This document shows positions 60,001-64,000 of a stretch of DNA of 64,000 nt, in pieces. The first letter of the stretch is position 1. Each line of letters begins with the position of its first letter. The translations under genes were made by a program, and so were the position numbers. The notes beneath the pieces were generated by a model that was not told the DNA's origin, ran no database searches, and saw only the letters and a list, made by a program, of their open reading frames with translations. The stretch is from Gossypium raimondii (lineage: Eukaryota; Streptophyta; Magnoliopsida; Malvales; Malvaceae), in assembly GCF_025698545.1 (NCBI RefSeq), contig NC_068570.1, positions 55,819,924 through 55,883,923 of the forward strand, in the 5' to 3' direction.

Positions 60001-62926
60001 CTTGCTGTTTAAGATGGACAACATACCTACAGCATTGTTCAATGCCTTCATATCCGGAGTATATCCACGTAATAATTTGGAGACTGCTGGCATAACAGCT
60101 TTATTTTCTGATGCCGATGATGCTGTTGTAATACGAGAAGCAGAAGTAACCTGTGCACGGAGTTTTATAAGTTCAAACGGCGTGCCTGTTAGTGACTCGA
60201 CAGCACCAGCTGCCATTCCTGCCATAAGGGCCTCAGAAACATACACAAAATTGTCTTCTCGACCATCTGCAGAACAGCCATATAAACATAATGCAGTGAA
60301 ATTTGTGGATGTAATGGGAAAAGAAAAAGCTCATTAAAATTATTTTCTTATATTATGCCATTTACATGAAAATCTTCAAATAGTGAGGAGGAAGTTACTG
60401 GGGAAGAAGCAATCACTGATAGCAAACACATCATTGCAGCTACTACAGTCATCAGAAAATGAATCACCTGACTATAACCATTAGGTTTCTTATATACTAC
60501 GTCTGAAAAACCTTCTCCTTATTGGACTTCAACAAAAAACTAAAACAAAACTTCGACTCACATTAAAATTTCAATTTTTTTAATAAAATTGATGTATCAA
60601 GGATTTTAACGTCAAAAGGTTAAAAAAGATTCACGAATGTGAAACTTACAAAAAAGAATGTCTTAGGTTTTCATAAAAAAAGAAAGAGGGCATGGTTTTG
60701 AGAGCTCTAAAAAAGGGAAAGATGGATTAAAAAAAACGGGACTGAGGGAGTAAAATCCACAAATACTTTAAGATTATTATTTAGAAATGGTATAAGAATC
60801 AAGATTTTTAGCCCCATTACAATACAGATACTGAATTGAATCCCATTCTCAAGTACAATGAAGAGATGATGATATTAAAAAATTAATTTTCAAACATCTG
60901 TGACCATTTTACGACACATGTTTACACATAACTAGCAAATTGGACACCAGAAAGGGAATAAGGAAATAAGAATATCTGTGCTAGATATACAGCTAGGTCG
61001 TAGGAGTGATAACAGTACAATTCAGTTGGTTTTGGAAAAAGTCAAAAGCAAAACACTACTCGAAAAAATTGAGATAAGAGTCCTACGTTTCTGAATATGG
61101 CACTGTATTATCATGAACCAAATTAAGATGGAATAACTTTCTGATTTACTTGCAATTTGATACAATAACAGGTTGACATTCTACAACAATCAACACCATA
61201 ATAGCTCCCAAGATGTCTCTTCTGTAACAGGCATAAATATAAGAATATGGCTTTCATGGTTTTTTAACACCCAAATAGTGGGAGAAAACAAAGCAACAAA
61301 CATGTTATATCAAGAATACAACATTCAGGGTAAAATGACTTCTAAAACAGAATTAAGTGAATGACAAGAATACCTTTATAGAAGGCTGTTAAAACTTCAT
61401 ATATTCCAAAGCGAGCTGCCATACCAAAAGTTCTCCCCCAGGCACACCACTCAAAGCCACTGTACAAACCTATATATTTCAAAATAAAGCAAAACTCAAA
61501 GTCTTCCTAAAAGTTTGGATACTTGTAGCCCCCAATAAAAATCAATGCTAAAATGAGAAAGCAAGGAAGGACCAAAAGAAAGTGTTGAGGAGAGAGGAAC
61601 TGCAAATTTTAGTTTCTATAGTTGAATATTCAAAATTCTGAGTGGTATCAATCAAAAACAGGAAGATTGTCCATCTTCCAAATTTTGACTGTCCCAAGAC
61701 TCCATCCACTCCGTTTTCAATACTTCAAACTCTTTTTTTTCTATTTGATATTATTTTCTGGAAAAGAAAACAAAAAGAATGGAAAAAAAAATTGCAAGAG
61801 AGCTTCAATCAAACAATCCGTCTTTTTTGTGCCTATTGCATTTTAAAAAAAGGGCTGGTACCAAAGCAAACCATAGCTCTAACAGGTTTTGTTCCTTTCC
61901 AAAGGCATTATAGCAAACAACTGCTAATCATTCAACTCTAATCTTTTAACTAAACAAGTTAGATTCTTTGTGCTCCATGCTTTCCCAAATTACAGCTAAA
62001 CCTTTCAACCATGTCAACTTTGTCTTCATTGTACATACCATTAGTTTAAATATCAAGGCATTGGCTGCAACAAAATCCATTTTGCTGCTACCGTACATTA
62101 TCCTCCACAGTTTTGCTTCCATAAAAAAGAACAGAGCATTAACTTTGCGCATAAGCTTTTCTCTCCATCTATCTTCCACCATTTTCTCTCGTGGCACTAA
62201 AAGCCTTGGTCAAACATGACATATTGCCAAATATATAAATTACAGGCAACTGATTTATGATGTTATTTCAAATCAGCAAAGAACATTTCTTCATTTTCAA
62301 TTCTTAGTGTACTTGAAAGCAACTAGGATAAGAAGGATAAAGTATTCAACAAAACTTTAACATTTGTTAACCACCCCTTAATGTAAAAACTAAACACAGA
62401 AAAAGTAAATCACATCAAGTTCTGAAAATGACAATTCACATTTCCATTCCACGAAATATACAATCATTGTATTTACTGTAAGTTAAAAATTCTAACAGCC
62501 ACGCAACATTCATAAGTTTTGCCTAAATAACATTTTTACTTAAAGGTGGAAGACCAGTATTTTTTAGAACAATAAGTAAATAAAAGAGAAGAAAGAGAAG
62601 GTTAAGGACTTACCTGAATACCCTGAAAAAGCTCGAACTCGTTTTATAACCTGAGAGGCATTTAATTGTTTAGCAGAACCTGAACCAACCTGCTCACCTC
62701 AAATTTTAAGCATATTGGAAATAAATAGAGTATTATCTTTTCTTGAACTAGAAAAAGGGTCATTAAAATGAAAAGGAAAGAAAAAAAAAAGGGGGAAGAA
62801 AAGGGGAACCTGAATTAGTGATTTGATAGTATCAAGAGGATAAGTAAGAGCAGTGCCAAAAACCACAGAACCTGAAGCAGCAATTGCATGAGTTGCAAAC
62901 AAATGGTTCTGCAACAATTCATCCAT
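57017..62926 (-). CDS. Mitochondrial carrier family (SLC25) protein, 379 aa
   Basis: Member of the six-helix carriers of the inner mitochondrial membrane (or other organelles). Six exons, all GT..AG and in phase: 62926-62810, 62689-62614, 61469-61374, 60266-59750, 57896-57761, 57214-57017. Start ATG at 62926 begins MDELLQNHLFATHAIAA, directly before the first helix, as is usual for a carrier without a presequence. The PxD/ExxK/R signature is seen in repeats 1 (YPLDTIKSLIQ) and 2 (TPFELIKLRAQV); in repeat 3 it reads HGFDTAKSRSQ, so the Pro is Gly. A long insert of about 100 residues in repeat 2 separates the helices. The substrate cannot be told. Intron 4 is 1.85 kb with a tandem duplication; intron 3 is about 1.1 kb. 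Confidence 0.93.
58010..58335. repeat. Tandem duplication inside intron 4 of the carrier gene
   Basis: About 58010-58150 and 58150-58335 share ordered words: a ATGATATTCCAT-like start, TCATGTT, ACAACCAGCAAA, TTGTGAGACTACAAACA and CATGTCA(C/T)AAGAAC, offset about 182 bp. A shorter ACAACCA-rich triplication sits in the second copy. Confidence 0.75.
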
Positions 62927-63773
62927 TTCAACCTGGAAATTACAATGATTTAATATTTTTTATTCATAATTCAAAACAAAAGAATATAATTCACAGCAAA
63001 TGCACATTATCTGTTTGATAAAATGATTGAAGGAATGATGAACCATGGCAAATAAAATACTACTTCAGAGCAAAAGAAGTTAATTCATAGCAACTCAAGC
63101 ATGCATGTTAACTGTTTGATAAAATGATTGACAAAATGATGAACTAACCAAAAATAAAATTCTAATTCACCACCCAGTGAAAGGAACATACTTGAGCCTG
63201 TGGAGCTTAATTCACACTTTCTTAATTATATTTAAGTTGGTCAATGGTGTTCTCAACAAATAACAGCAAAATTGTAATACTTCTATACCTGCAAGTTTGA
63301 AGAAATAATGAAAGCAAAAGCATGAGAGAGAGCAAAGGTTAAAAAAAGAAAACAGGCAAGCTAGAAATAAAACTAACGAAATCATAACCTTATTAACAAC
63401 AAGGTCAATATACCAAATGGTACTGGACTTTGGCTTCTATATTCAATTTGCTACCCAAAATTTGTTTTGCAAATAGATAACTAATTTTAGATCCCCTTAA
63501 AAAAATTGGCTTTTTTTCATTGGCATAATAATAAATTTAGCCCTCCAATATTTACATTTTCTATCAATTTGGTCATAATTCTAAACAATTCAAGTTATTC
63601 AACAAATGTATCCCTAAACGTTTACAAGATTTGACAATTTAGTCCTAATTCAAAAATTCAAAAATTTAAAAATAGAAAATTACTAAAAATGTTTTTATTC
63701 AATAAAAAAAATCGTAGGTAGCAACTAGTAGGCTTAATTTAAAAAAAAAAAAAAAAAAAGGAAGAAATTCTCC
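62927..63773. other. Carrier-gene upstream region and AT-rich DNA
   Basis: Likely promoter and 5' UTR of the minus-strand carrier gene, with no clear TATA box. A 19-A run (63742-63759) precedes the repeat block at 63774. No further gene supported. Confidence 0.4.
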
Positions 63774-63949
63774 ATATAGCTGATGCTCCTTTCTCCCTTT
63801 GGGAGATGATACTTTCTGTAGGCTTAATTTAAGAAACTATCGGTGTTGTCTAGAAGTCTCAACATATCTGCCAAGAAGCACCTAGACAATGAAATTCACT
63901 AATATAGTTGGTGCTCCTTTCTCCCTTTGGGAGATGATACTTTTCTGTA
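63774..63949. repeat. ~45-bp direct repeat, two copies 128 bp apart
   Basis: GCTCCTTTCTCCCTTTGGGA and the following GATGATACTTT occur at about 63784-63815 and 63912-63943, with an ATATAG(C/T)TG(A/G)T lead-in each time. A TAGGCTTAATTTAA word is also repeated (63729, 63819). The region is probably the edge of a repeat that continues beyond the window. Confidence 0.8.
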
Positions 63950-64000
63950 ATTTTTCACACAAATTGAAGAATGCTTGCACAATACGTTTAACTTTTTTAA

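Overview
This is a stretch of plant nuclear DNA, almost certainly from a dicot. It is AT-rich, has intron-containing genes with GT..AG junctions, carries a J2/J3-type DnaJ gene ending in CAQQ, and is dense in nested LTR retrotransposons, hAT-type MITEs and plant-mobile-domain (PMD/MAIN-like) debris. The repeat families look like those of cotton (Gossypium), but that species call is inference from memory; no search was run.

Intact genes, left to right: a type-I DnaJ co-chaperone (14479-16481, +, six exons, 418 aa); a PWWP-domain nuclear protein with a C-terminal RRM-like region (33552-36656, -, one coding exon, 1034 aa); an uncharacterised helical plant protein (51359-54452, +, five exons, 823 aa); and a mitochondrial-carrier (SLC25) protein (57017-62926, -, six exons, 379 aa). 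Two further genes are damaged. A GT14/DUF266 glycosyltransferase (4740-5853, -) has one frameshift. A FIZZY-RELATED/CDH1-type APC/C activator (39513-41738, -) keeps eight exons and good splice sites but has three single-base frameshifts and no recognisable last exon.

The rest is mostly mobile DNA. At 9181-11558 lies a complete but non-autonomous Copia element with two 427-bp LTRs, a 5-bp target duplication, a gag/protease ORF and no integrase or reverse transcriptase. It split an older minus-strand coiled-coil reading frame. From 18132 to 32722 there is a nested block: two outer arms in inverted orientation carry arrays of a GC-rich 17-bp dyad motif; an inverted solo LTR sits in the left arm, a PMD pseudogene in the right arm, and between them lies an internally deleted Athila-like Gypsy element (22289-30828) that is itself interrupted by a 2.85-kb solo LTR. 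From 42716 to 47190 there is another LTR cluster: a solo LTR with a perfect target duplication, a retroelement leader with its primer-binding site, and a truncated LTR. It ends in about 700 bp of degenerate telomere-like repeats (47195-47890) that switch strand near 47818.

The genes are unrelated housekeeping or regulatory loci; no operon-like or pathway cluster is seen. The observations most worth following are the dyad-motif arrays with their PMD gene, the gag-only Copia element, the FZR pseudogene, the tandem duplication that reaches the start codon of the 51359 gene, and the strand-switching telomere-like tract.
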